A program made the position numbers and the translations under genes. Positions 20,426 through 29,295 of a stretch of 41,415 bases of DNA are shown piece after piece (position 1 is the first letter of the stretch; every line of letters starts with the position of its first letter). The stretch is from Cardinium endosymbiont cBtQ1 of Bemisia tabaci (GTDB lineage Bacteria; Bacteroidota; Bacteroidia; Cytophagales; Amoebophilaceae): contig NZ_CBQZ010000006.1 of the NCBI RefSeq assembly GCF_000689375.1, positions 1 to 41,415 of the forward strand, written 5' to 3'. Under the pieces are notes generated by a model, which saw only the letters and a list, made by a program, of their open reading frames with translations, searched no databases and was not told where the DNA came from.

Positions 20426-20680
20426 AACAACTATTTAATGGGTTGTCGAGTCTGTCGTTGATTTTGTATAAGTTTCTGAATTGTCTTAAAATTTGACTAT
20501 TATGCAGCTATAAGGTTAGGAAGGTTCTCAAAAAGTAGACACCTGTTTTTTAGATCCAATTATTGATTCTATCAAATCTATACAATATAAAGATAAGTTT
20601 GTGTATCGCGAAAAAGAGATAAGAAAATAAAATCAACAAAAAATTGTCAGAATATTTCGGTCCACTATAATAAAGCTAGT

Positions 20681-22180
20681 TTACCCTATTTTCTCTAAAA
20701 ATGTAGCAATTCTCATATGGGTCTTCTTATTACCCAGTAGAACTATAATTTCTATAAGGTCTGGGCCAGCCATTTTTCCTGTAAGGGCCATACGCAATAG
20801 AGGCATCATACCAGCAATACGCGTTGTTTCTAACAACTGTTTAATTTCACTCGAATTCCACTCTACGAGGGTAGAAAGCCCTTTATGAAAAGCCATGATC
20901 CCCTCTTTGGTTTGGTGATGCCATCTTTGCTGGATTAGTTCAGCGTTATAATCTACAGGATCAAAGAAAAAAAATCTACCTTCTTGCCAGAAATCCTTTG
21001 GAAAAGTAATTCTATCTTTTACCAAGTTACAAATGGCTACCGCATCTTGTTGGCTACAAACTATGTTTTCTTGCGCAGCTTCTGTTATAAAGTAGTTCGC
21101 CCAAACAGTTGGACCTTGTTTTTTAATATGTTGTTGGTTAAACCATTTGGCTTTTGCCACATCAAACTTCACACCTGATTTGCCTAATCGCTCCAAAGAA
21201 AAAGCCTCTATTAAGCCTTTTTTGGTAAATATTTCTTGATGGGTACCTGGGTTCCATCCCAATAAAGCCAAGAAATTCAACAATGCTTCTGGCAAATAAC
21301 CTGCTTCTCTAAATGCGTTTTCAACGGTCAGATCTGAGCTGTTCCAAGCAATAGGGAAAGCAGGAAAGCCATATTGATCCGCATGACGCTTACTTAATTT
21401 GCCATGACCATCGGGGGCCAACAACAGTGGTAGATGTATAAATTGGGGCATTTTATCTGCCCAGCCTAGGCAACGGTATAAACATATATGAATAGGGGTG
21501 GAGGGTAGCCACTCTTCACCACGGATGACATGGCTGATTTGCATCAGATGATCATCTATAACACTGGCAAAGTGATAAGTAGGCAACCCATCTGATTTCA
21601 TCAAAACCTTATCGTCCAAGACCGTAGTATCTACTTTTACCCAGCCACGGATGCCATCATGAAAACGTATAAGGGTTTTATGGGGTATTTTTAGTCGAAT
21701 CACATAGGGTTTTCCTGCAGCGATCCATTCGTTAACCTGTTCCATAGGCATGGTTAGCCCATTGCGCATCCATTCACGGCTAGTAGCATTATATTGTGGG
21801 TTGGCCACCCTTGCCGCTTTAAGTCGTTCGCGCATCGCCTCAATTTCTACCGGTGTGTCAAATGCATAATAGGCATGTCCACTATCCAATAAGGGTTGGA
21901 TATACTTTTGATAGATCCCGATCCGTTCAGATTGTTTATAAGGACCAAATGGCCCCCCTACTTGAGGACCTTCATCTGGTACAATCCCTAACCAATTCAA
22001 GCTTTCTAGAATGTAAGCCTCTGCATCAGCCACCCAACGTTTTTGATCCGTATCTTCAATACGGAGTATAAAACTACCTCCTTCTTTTTGGGCTAAAAAG
22101 TAATTATAAAGAATGGTTCTAACACTACCAATATGTAGTGCGCCTGTTGGACTAGGTGCAAACCGTACACGTACTGCCAT
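20681..22180 (-). CDS. gltX: glutamyl-tRNA synthetase
   Basis: This class I synthetase charges tRNA-Glu. It has 499 residues. The HIGH-type motif is HIGS at residues 16-19 (PSPTGALHIGSVRT), and the KMSKS-type motif is KLSKRH at about 258. The anticodon-binding helical domain fills the C-terminal 170 residues. Whether it also charges tRNA-Gln cannot be judged here. The ATG at 22180 gives the canonical MAVRVRFAPSPTG. psd ends 73 bp upstream on the same strand. Confidence 0.97.
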   Translation of the reverse strand: MAVRVRFAPSPTGALHIGSVRTILYNYFLAQKEGGSFILRIEDTDQKRWVADAEAYILESLNWLGIVPDEGPQVGGPFGPYKQSERIGIYQKYIQPLLDSGHAYYAFDTPVEIEAMRERLKAARVANPQYNATSREWMRNGLTMPMEQVNEWIAAGKPYVIRLKIPHKTLIRFHDGIRGWVKVDTTVLDDKVLMKSDGLPTYHFASVIDDHLMQISHVIRGEEWLPSTPIHICLYRCLGWADKMPQFIHLPLLLAPDGHGKLSKRHADQYGFPAFPIAWNSSDLTVENAFREAGYLPEALLNFLALLGWNPGTHQEIFTKKGLIEAFSLERLGKSGVKFDVAKAKWFNQQHIKKQGPTVWANYFITEAAQENIVCSQQDAVAICNLVKDRITFPKDFWQEGRFFFFDPVDYNAELIQQRWHHQTKEGIMAFHKGLSTLVEWNSSEIKQLLETTRIAGMMPLLRMALTGKMAGPDLIEIIVLLGNKKTHMRIATFLEKIG

Positions 22181-22253
22181 ATATCAATGTGAAAAATAAT
22201 ACAAATACAATGGTTAGAAAAATTTGCCCAGATGGGCATTTAGTAGGTAGAAT

Positions 22254-22910
22254 TTATATTTTGGCCAAAACGGTAATGCCCCCTTTCACTTTATCCCCTA
22301 CAGATACTTGAATATGGGCATCTAGCGGCAAATAGACTTCTGCTCTTGACCCAAACTTAATAAAGCCACATTTTTCACCTTGCTGGACTGCTTCACCTTC
22401 TTTAAAATAAAACTTGATGCGACGTGCCATAAAACCAGCTATTTGTCTAAAAAGAATTTGCTGACCATTGTCATTTTCAATTACAATAGAGGTCCTTTCG
22501 TTATGTGTACTAGCTTTGGGATGAAAAGCAACTAGGTACTTACCTGGGTGATACTTAAAAAAGACAATTCTTCCAGACATGGGAAATCGATTGACATGTA
22601 CATTAAAAGGAGACATAAATATACTAACTTTGATGCGATCTTCCCGTAAGTACTCTTCTTCATAGACCTTTTGAATACTCAAAATTTTACCATCTGCTGG
22701 CCCTAATATATATTGATCTTGGGTATGAATGATCCGGTATGGATCCCTAAAAAAATAGATCAACCAAAAATACAAAGCACTACTTACTACTGCAAATCCT
22801 ATGGATTGGCGGTAACTAAACACCACTTTTTTATGCATGCCATAATAAATGAGCAGCAGCAAAACGGGTGTCCATAATAAAATTCCTTTTCCTTCTTTAT
22901 GTATTTTCAT
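22254..22910 (-). CDS. psd: phosphatidylserine decarboxylase proenzyme (archaeal/short type)
   Basis: Psd converts phosphatidylserine to phosphatidylethanolamine in the inner membrane, using a pyruvoyl group made by self-cleavage. It has 218 residues, the short form common in Bacteroidota. Two N-terminal hydrophobic segments (about 11-24 and 38-54) anchor it. The conserved MSPFNVHVNR is at 99-108, with HNERT at 136-140. The cleavage site is FGS with Gly187-Ser188, Ser188 becoming the pyruvoyl group. It lies just downstream of cdsA, so lipid genes are grouped. No phosphatidylserine synthase is seen in the window. Confidence 0.93.
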   Translation of the reverse strand: MKIHKEGKGILLWTPVLLLLIYYGMHKKVVFSYRQSIGFAVVSSALYFWLIYFFRDPYRIIHTQDQYILGPADGKILSIQKVYEEEYLREDRIKVSIFMSPFNVHVNRFPMSGRIVFFKYHPGKYLVAFHPKASTHNERTSIVIENDNGQQILFRQIAGFMARRIKFYFKEGEAVQQGEKCGFIKFGSRAEVYLPLDAHIQVSVGDKVKGGITVLAKI

Positions 22911-22947
22911 TATTAGAAGCCTTATAATCTATAGCTATAGTGGGGTT

Positions 22948-23001
22948 TTATAACTCACCCACTGGTCTATAAGTAAACTGAATTTGATCTTTCTTATCCA
23001 T
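22948..23001 (-). CDS. possible 17-residue ORF overlapping the cdsA end
   Basis: A short frame (MDKKDQIQFTYRPVGEL) starts at an ATG overlapping the last 8 bases of cdsA and stops 37 bp before psd. The overlap is of the type used for translational coupling. I do not recognise the peptide. It may be a chance frame, a relic of a longer gene, or a real micro-protein; nothing beyond position supports it. Confidence 0.25.
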   Translation of the reverse strand: MDKKDQIQFTYRPVGEL

Positions 23002-23836
23002 ATAGTAAAGTTATTTTCAAAAATGCAACTACGGTAGGAATGGTTAGCAATAGGCTATCCACCCTATCCAAAAGTCCTCCATGGCCTGGAATCATTTCGC
23101 TAGCGTTTTTTACATCTACACTTCTTTTAAGTAATGAGGCAACCAAATCTCCATAGGTCCCTGTAAGTATGGTAATTGCCGAGATGGCAAGCCACTGCCA
23201 TGGAAGTAAAATAGTAAAAAAACAGGCTATAACATGACCTGTTACAAGGGCAAAGAATGCCCCCCCAAAAAAACCTTCCCATGTTTTTTGAGGAGAAATC
23301 CGCTTAAACAGTTTAGATTTTCCTATGGTAGAGCCTACTAGATAGGCCCCTGTATCCTGGCTCCAAACAATGATCAGTAAGCCCAGTATCAATTGGTGCG
23401 AATAGATACCTTTAAAAAAGGCCAAATAATGTAGCATGCCACAAGGAACCGCAATATACAAAATACCCAAAAAGGTAACCGCAATATCTAAAAAAGGGTT
23501 AGAGGGCTTACGGCTATACAGTGCAACGATATATACCAAAATAGTGAACAAGATAGCCCCATAGCTCAATAGGGGTGAAAAGTTATCTTGAAGATAATAG
23601 GAGAAGACTAGCGTATATAAAAGCAAGCCTAGCCAAATGCCGTAGCCACGCATAGGCGCAACATTTGCTTGTTTAAGCAGCTTATAAAACTCTAGCATCG
23701 CCAGCATAACTACATAAAAAAAAAGAAAAAAATAGGTCCATGCGGACCAAAAAATCGCAAAAACAATAACAGGTGTAAAAAAGACAATTGAAAAAAAACG
23801 TTGTAGAAAATTGTTTTGGTTTTTTACCATAGCCAT
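22994..23836 (-). CDS. cdsA: phosphatidate cytidylyltransferase
   Basis: CdsA makes CDP-diacylglycerol from phosphatidate and CTP in the inner membrane, the branch point to all phospholipids. It has 280 residues and about seven or eight hydrophobic helices. The C-terminal signature is present: SLLKRSVDVKNASEMIPGHG, followed by GLLDRVDSLL, matching the family S-x2-K-R-x4-K-[DN] then P-G-H-G-G-x3-D-R-x-D pattern. Met1 or Met3 may be the start. It is followed by psd on the same strand and is divergent from the fusion transporter gene; the 344-bp space between them holds a palindrome. Confidence 0.95.
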   Translation of the reverse strand: MAMVKNQNNFLQRFFSIVFFTPVIVFAIFWSAWTYFFLFFYVVMLAMLEFYKLLKQANVAPMRGYGIWLGLLLYTLVFSYYLQDNFSPLLSYGAILFTILVYIVALYSRKPSNPFLDIAVTFLGILYIAVPCGMLHYLAFFKGIYSHQLILGLLIIVWSQDTGAYLVGSTIGKSKLFKRISPQKTWEGFFGGAFFALVTGHVIACFFTILLPWQWLAISAITILTGTYGDLVASLLKRSVDVKNASEMIPGHGGLLDRVDSLLLTIPTVVAFLKITLLYG

Positions 23837-24180
23837 AGGAGCTGTTTTTAAATACAGAATAGACCGCTTGCATAACGCCTTATGCCAAACAGGACAGCAA
23901 AACGTTGTTACAATGATATAAAATTTAACAGGAGGAACAAAATAGCTTCTCTCGTGTAGCTCTTTTTACCCTACTTAGTATGGGATAAAATCTATAAAAT
24001 TACCTCATCACAGCGCTAGAAGTATCATCGGTCTCAAACGAGACCAAACCGGATTGGAAAAATTTTTTAGCATACCCCGTCTTTTACGGATTTGTTTTTT
24101 AAACCAAAATTTGTATTATATAAACTCAATATTTATCTCTATAATATTTTCTATACCTTACTTTATTAATTTGTTGCTTT
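23837..24180. other. divergent intergenic region with palindrome at 24030-24045
   Basis: This 344-bp gap lies between the divergent starts of cdsA (-) and the fusion transporter gene (+), so it should hold promoters for both. It contains a perfect 6-bp inverted repeat, GGTCTC then AAAC then GAGACC, at 24030-24045, the most GC-rich structure in the gap. An outer ATC(C)GG/CCGGAT pairing around it is possible. It may be an operator or an RNA hairpin in the 5' leader of the transporter mRNA. No promoter boxes were convincing. Confidence 0.35.
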
Positions 24181-27100
24181 ATGATTTACTTCAATATGGC
24201 TATTGTAATAGTAGCAACTTTTTTATTATCAACCTTAGTGGTAGGTATTTACTTTAGTAAAAAAAAACCCACTTTTCGAGAATATGCGGTAGGGAATAAA
24301 CAATTTACTACGGCTACCTTGGTAGCTACGGTGTTGGCTACTTTTTTTGAAGGAGGTGGGTTAGTTCGTAATGTAGAGTGTATTCATGACCTTGGTTTGT
24401 GGTTCATAGTCGTTTTGCTTATAGTACCTTTTGGTATGTGTACTATTAGCAAATTATCCTTACGTATGGGGCCATTCATGCAACACTTCTCGACAGCAGA
24501 GACAATGGGTAGTATCTATGGTAGATATCCAAGGTTTATAACTGTGTTGGTGAGTATTTGTCGAAACATCGTTCTAATTACTTCTCAAATCATCATAATG
24601 TCCCATGCTATTAGTATGTGCGTAATCTCATCTAACCCCTATATAATACCGATATTTTCTACATTAATTCTTATTTTCTATTCTATGTTTGGAGGAGTTC
24701 GCGTTGTTACTTTTACAGATGTGTTTCAATTTATAACCTTTGCAATTATTATTCCACTTCTTTCTTGGTTTATGTTTGTAAATGTAGAAAAACCAGTTGC
24801 AACAATTATTCCCATACTACAGAATTACACTAAATTTCAGTTTAACGAATTACTTAACACAAAACTAATAGGTATGTTGCTACTTTTGCTAGCTGATATG
24901 CCAAGTAATATAGTAGAACCCGCTCTTATGCAGCGTGTTTACATGGCTTCTAGTCCTACTCAGGCACAAAAGGTTTTTTGGTATGCTTCTGTTTTTGGCT
25001 GTATAATTCAGGTTTTTATAATTTTAATCGGTCTATTTACTTTTGTGGGAGCACCAGATTTACCCAAAGAAGAGATATGGAGTTATATAGTAACCCATAT
25101 CCCTCCTCTTTTTAAGGGTTTTATTACGATTAGTTTGCTCGCTATGGCAATGTCTACAGCCGATTCTGCTTTAAATACTTGTTCTGTTATGGTCGGACAT
25201 GATATCGTACAGAGCTTACAAAAAGAAATTCCTGATACCCGTAAGCTTACAATAGCTAAAACTACGACACTCATAATTGGTCTACTATCTATGATGGTAG
25301 CTTTTAAGTGTAACGATCTGTTGAAATTAGTGTATTGGTCCCTTGATTGCAGTGTACCTATATTAACTGCTCCCTTTATTTTAGCTATTTTAGGTTTTCG
25401 AAGTAGCTCCTCGATAGCTTTGATCGGTATGACCACCGGCCTACTTACTATTTTGGCCTGGAACAAGTGGCTTGAACCTATAATAGAAATAGATGGAGCT
25501 TTCGTAGCTATGCTTGCCAATGGCTTTGCTATGCTAGCGGCCCACTATTTACTCAAACAGCCAGATGGTTCCGGTTGGGTCAAACCCGACAACGTATTTA
25601 AACAACTCCAACAAGAGAATGCCCGCAAGCGCACAGAGCGAAAAGAAGCCATTAAAAACGCTTGGGCCAATAGAAAAAACACCTTAGCCAATCTGATAAC
25701 CAGTGACCTTACCCTATATTTAATAGGACTTTATGCAATCACTACTGCCATTCTAAGTTATTGGTTTATTAGACCAGATTGCATCCATGCTGCCCTATGT
25801 CAAGTGGTTGTAGGGGCTTTTTTTATAGTTTCTAAAGCTTTCTTGGGCAGAATACTTCCCAACTGGTTTATTAACCTAGTTTCGCTGATAACCTTAGCCA
25901 TTTATCTACCTTTAAAATTGATTGCGAACTGGTGGGACATGGTAGATCCCATCTTTAGTCTAGCTTTATCTTTGACCCATTCTGCGGTAATCTTATGGAT
26001 ATTGCCCCTCTATCTTGCTATAGGGGCGGTAACCACTACATTTTTAGGGGGCCTTTTTGCATTTGGCTGGTCTTTTGCCCTATTCGCTTCCCTATGGCCG
26101 CTATTGCTAGCGGGCCTATGTATGTTTTCGATTATAGTCTATTTTAAAACCAAAATAAATAAGCTTACCCGACAAAATATTTACCTGAAAGATCAAAAAA
26201 AGATTACTGCCTCCCAACAACTAAAAGCCTCTCTCTATGAGGCGGCTCTGGTTCCCTCCACGCGTGCTACCTCTCCTAGAGGATATGGATCCATTTTAGC
26301 ACAAGTAGTGCGTAAAGTAGAAGAATCTATTTCCTTTTTAGACAACCATACACCCCTTTATAAAGAAGATTTCCAAACCATTATCCATAAACTTTACGAT
26401 TGGATAGCCTATTTTAACAGCAGAGAAGCTGCCAAAGCCCATGCACTATTGCAGCCTAACAATATTACTTTAGATAAGCTGATTCGTACAGTAGAGGTTA
26501 GTTTATCCCAGGAGATAGAACATCCACCTAAACTACTGGTAAAAAAAATAAAATCGCCTAGTAATCCATTAGCTACCGATGTAGTATGTGATATCCATCA
26601 GGTAACCTATGCATTGGTTAAAATTATCTTACGAATGGGTAAGCTCACTCAAACCATTCCACCTATTGTTAAAGTAGCACTCCATCCTACTGCTTTGCAA
26701 TTTAAACAAGCTGATGGTATTGGAAGCAGTGGTCCGGTCTGTATCGATTTTCAAGCTATTGCGCTAGTCATCAGCCCGTCTACTGTGCATCATACTGACC
26801 TACCTAAGGTAAAAGGGTGCTATGATCCAATAGATTGTGTGGATCTTAAAGAAGAAAAACAGGCGCCACCATCTATAGATCTGGAGCAAGATACCCTATC
26901 CAGTGTAGTCCGTGCCCATTATGGCTATCTAGACGCTTCTCTTGATGAAAAGAAAATTTATACCCTAATGGTATTCCCTATAGATGTTACCGATATTCTA
27001 GATAAAATGACTGCTAGATTGCCTATAGATTCCTTAACTAGAGAAGCCCCTATTACGCCTAAAGAACAAGCTGATTCGATGATGAAGCTCATGCAATTCC

Positions 27101-27708
27101 ATGACTATGTCTGCAAAGCTTCGTCTGAAGCGGATCCTATTGATGTAAAGATTATTTCAGGTATACTTTTATTGCTCAGGAAGCACTTTGGCTTTAAGCG
27201 CCATATTTCTGGACAATTGTTTTATGTACGGGCAGTAGGGATTGCCCAACTGGTAATAGATTGGGTTTTCCACTCTCCTAAGGTGGTGTACGCTGCTTTG
27301 CTTTATGGATTGGTACGCTGTACCTGTTTGCCCCTTTCTTATATCAAGGAACATTATAACTTAGGCGTTTACGTTTTTGTATCCAATGTAATAAAAATAG
27401 ACAAACGGGAGGAGTTAGACCATCCTTCTTTGCTTTATGTCCAAAATAGACTGGCACAAGCCATTAAAGAAGAACACGTACAGCTTTCTGTACTATTTAT
27501 CAAACTAGCCGAACGGCTTTATGACCTACGCCATGCAGCTGGCTATATCCATTTAACAGAGGTAAAGCATATGGCACAAGAAACACTCAATATAGATGTA
27601 CAAATAGCCCATACATACCTGGACCCAGCAATAGGGCAAGCATTAGAAAAGGCTGCCAAAGAAGCATTGAAGCTCTGTACCCTTTCCGAAAATGACCAAC
27701 ATAATTAG
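24181..27708 (+). CDS. symporter-like transporter fused to degenerate kinase-like and RelA/SpoT HD-like parts
   Basis: This 1175-residue protein has four parts. Residues about 1-460 resemble the sodium:solute symporter (SSF) fold: about 13 hydrophobic helices with YAVGNKQFTTATLVATVLAT near the start and GGVRVVTFTDVFQF. Residues about 510-655 add a second cluster of hydrophobic helices. Residues about 660-940 resemble a histidine kinase core: CDIHQVTYALVKIILRMGK (about 801-819) recalls an N box and VVRAHYGYLDAS recalls the end of an ATPase domain, but no phosphoacceptor H-box or glycine-rich G boxes are evident. Residues about 960-1165 resemble the RelA/SpoT hydrolase HD domain: YAALLYGLVRCTCLPLSYI, where the family has LLHDVxEDT, and VLFIKLAERLYDLRHA. 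The HD pair is lost, so hydrolase activity is unlikely. A sensory or transport-linked scaffold is inferred. Start may be Met1 or Met6. Confidence 0.75.
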   Translation: MIYFNMAIVIVATFLLSTLVVGIYFSKKKPTFREYAVGNKQFTTATLVATVLATFFEGGGLVRNVECIHDLGLWFIVVLLIVPFGMCTISKLSLRMGPFMQHFSTAETMGSIYGRYPRFITVLVSICRNIVLITSQIIIMSHAISMCVISSNPYIIPIFSTLILIFYSMFGGVRVVTFTDVFQFITFAIIIPLLSWFMFVNVEKPVATIIPILQNYTKFQFNELLNTKLIGMLLLLLADMPSNIVEPALMQRVYMASSPTQAQKVFWYASVFGCIIQVFIILIGLFTFVGAPDLPKEEIWSYIVTHIPPLFKGFITISLLAMAMSTADSALNTCSVMVGHDIVQSLQKEIPDTRKLTIAKTTTLIIGLLSMMVAFKCNDLLKLVYWSLDCSVPILTAPFILAILGFRSSSSIALIGMTTGLLTILAWNKWLEPIIEIDGAFVAMLANGFAMLAAHYLLKQPDGSGWVKPDNVFKQLQQENARKRTERKEAIKNAWANRKNTLANLITSDLTLYLIGLYAITTAILSYWFIRPDCIHAALCQVVVGAFFIVSKAFLGRILPNWFINLVSLITLAIYLPLKLIANWWDMVDPIFSLALSLTHSAVILWILPLYLAIGAVTTTFLGGLFAFGWSFALFASLWPLLLAGLCMFSIIVYFKTKINKLTRQNIYLKDQKKITASQQLKASLYEAALVPSTRATSPRGYGSILAQVVRKVEESISFLDNHTPLYKEDFQTIIHKLYDWIAYFNSREAAKAHALLQPNNITLDKLIRTVEVSLSQEIEHPPKLLVKKIKSPSNPLATDVVCDIHQVTYALVKIILRMGKLTQTIPPIVKVALHPTALQFKQADGIGSSGPVCIDFQAIALVISPSTVHHTDLPKVKGCYDPIDCVDLKEEKQAPPSIDLEQDTLSSVVRAHYGYLDASLDEKKIYTLMVFPIDVTDILDKMTARLPIDSLTREAPITPKEQADSMMKLMQFHDYVCKASSEADPIDVKIISGILLLLRKHFGFKRHISGQLFYVRAVGIAQLVIDWVFHSPKVVYAALLYGLVRCTCLPLSYIKEHYNLGVYVFVSNVIKIDKREELDHPSLLYVQNRLAQAIKEEHVQLSVLFIKLAERLYDLRHAAGYIHLTEVKHMAQETLNIDVQIAHTYLDPAIGQALEKAAKEALKLCTLSENDQHN

Positions 27709-29263
27709 TCGGCCCTGAAATACCATATAATTATTTGTTAATCAGCAAATAAATGGTTAAATTTATATATGGTTAATAACCAGTTTTTAGGTTGTTTTGT
27801 ATAAAAAGCTTGCAAAATAAGGATGAAATCTAAGAAAATAAATAATAGCCTTGAGCGTTTGTTTGAGCAACGCTTATCTAGTTTTCTCAACCCGAAACAT
27901 CCATTATTCCAGTTATCTGATTCGATTCCTTTTCACTCCTTAGCATCAGATTTAGACCGCGGTTTTAGCTATGGACCTGGTCAACCTCCTTTGCCTATTC
28001 GTTTAATTATAGGTCTTCTCATTATCAGTCATATGTATAATATTTCTGATGAACAAGTAGTGGTTAGATGGGTAGAAAAACCCTTATTGGCAATACTTTT
28101 GTGGATATGATTATTTTCAGTTTAAGATAGCCTTGTAACCCCAGTTCATTGACCCGTTGGCGCCATAGATTAGGTCAAGAAGGTCTCAATAAGATTTTAT
28201 CTTATGACTATAGACTTAGCGCTAAAAAAAAAAGTACTGACCCGAAAAGAACTTGAAAAAGTTATAGCTGATACTACTGTAATGGAGAAAAATATCCGTT
28301 ACCCAACTGACTCTTCTTTGCTTAATAAATCCAGAGAAAAATTGGTCAGTATAGCCAAGAAAACAGGTATTAAACTGCGTCAAACTTATCAGCGTTTAGG
28401 TCTATCTATCAAACGTAAAGTTGATTGCTATGCTCATGCTAAACAGTATAAACGTTTATCTAAAGGCATTAAAACATTAAAAACCTATCTTGGTAGAGTA
28501 GTCAGAGATGTAGAACGTTCTATACAATCCTCTGATGATCTAATACGGAATCAATTTACCAATCTACTATCTATAAGTAAAAAACTTATAAACCAATCAA
28601 AAAAAAGTAAAGATAAAATTTATAGCATCCATGAACCATCCGTCTACTGTGTAAGTAAAGGTAAGTCTAAACATCCTTATGAGTTTGGTTGCAAGGTACA
28701 ATTTACAGTAACGCATAAAAAAGGTTTAATTGTTTCAACAGAAGCAATACATCCTAATGCTTACGATGGCCATACTTTGCAGAAGAGTTTATTACAAGCC
28801 GAGCAATTATCTGGTACCAAAGTAAAGTATGCTTTTGTAGATAAAGCCTACCGGGGTAATAATATACCTGTTAGTGAATGTAATATATTTATAAGTGGTT
28901 CTAAAAGGGGAATAACGCCTGCTCTAAAAAAAGCTATAAAAAGAAGATCTTCTATTGAACCGCATATTGGTCATATGAAATCCGATGGTAAATTATCTGT
29001 TAACTATTTGAAAGGTATTCTAGGAGATAAACTTAACGTTATTTTATGTGCTATTGCTCATAACCTACGACTGATTACAAGAAAGTTATTCTTAACACAC
29101 TCACAATCACATAAATTAAAACCTATATAATTAAAATTCTTAATCCAAAACCAGTTATACCTATATCTTGGGTAGGAAAAATAGAGCGCCTGCTAAACCA
29201 TAAATATTGTAAAAAAAGATCCATTCAATAAATTTATTCAAAAATAATATTTCAGGGCCGACT
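27707..29263 (+). mobile_element. IS5-type element copy A (1557 bp) with 4-bp target duplication
   Basis: The ends are perfect inverted repeats, AGTCGGCCCTGAAATA at 27707 and its complement ending at 29263. The flanking AATT at 27703-27706 and 29264-29267 is a 4-bp target duplication. The transposase is split by frameshifts. A second copy in opposite orientation is at 36994-38556. The element inserted within the stop codon of the fusion transporter gene and regenerated TAG from its own first two bases. It ends 32 bp before the murE 3' end. Confidence 0.93.
27823..29130 (+). pseudogene. IS5-type transposase, frameshifted (copy A)
   Basis: The first frame (27823-28110) encodes the N-terminal DUF772-like part up to VVRWVEK. 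Then an extra A in GTAGAAAAACC (copy B has one A fewer) shifts the frame. Further single-base indels near 28127, 28186 and 28210 relative to copy B precede the second frame (28204-29130). That frame carries the DDE domain: VIADTTVME, VDKAYRG and RRSSIEPHIGHMKSDG. Merging the undamaged parts of both copies gives a normal single transposase, so each copy is separately damaged. Translation as two pieces is unlikely to give an active enzyme unless slippage on the A-runs restores frame. Confidence 0.85.
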
Positions 29264-29295
29264 AATTAGAGCAAAACAATATGGTTGGGTTACAC

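Noticed and set aside
20426-20680. Possible IS end in the rtcB-gltX gap (aaagtagacacctg)
   Set aside because: One short word with no partner repeat or coding remnant nearby; not enough to call an element.
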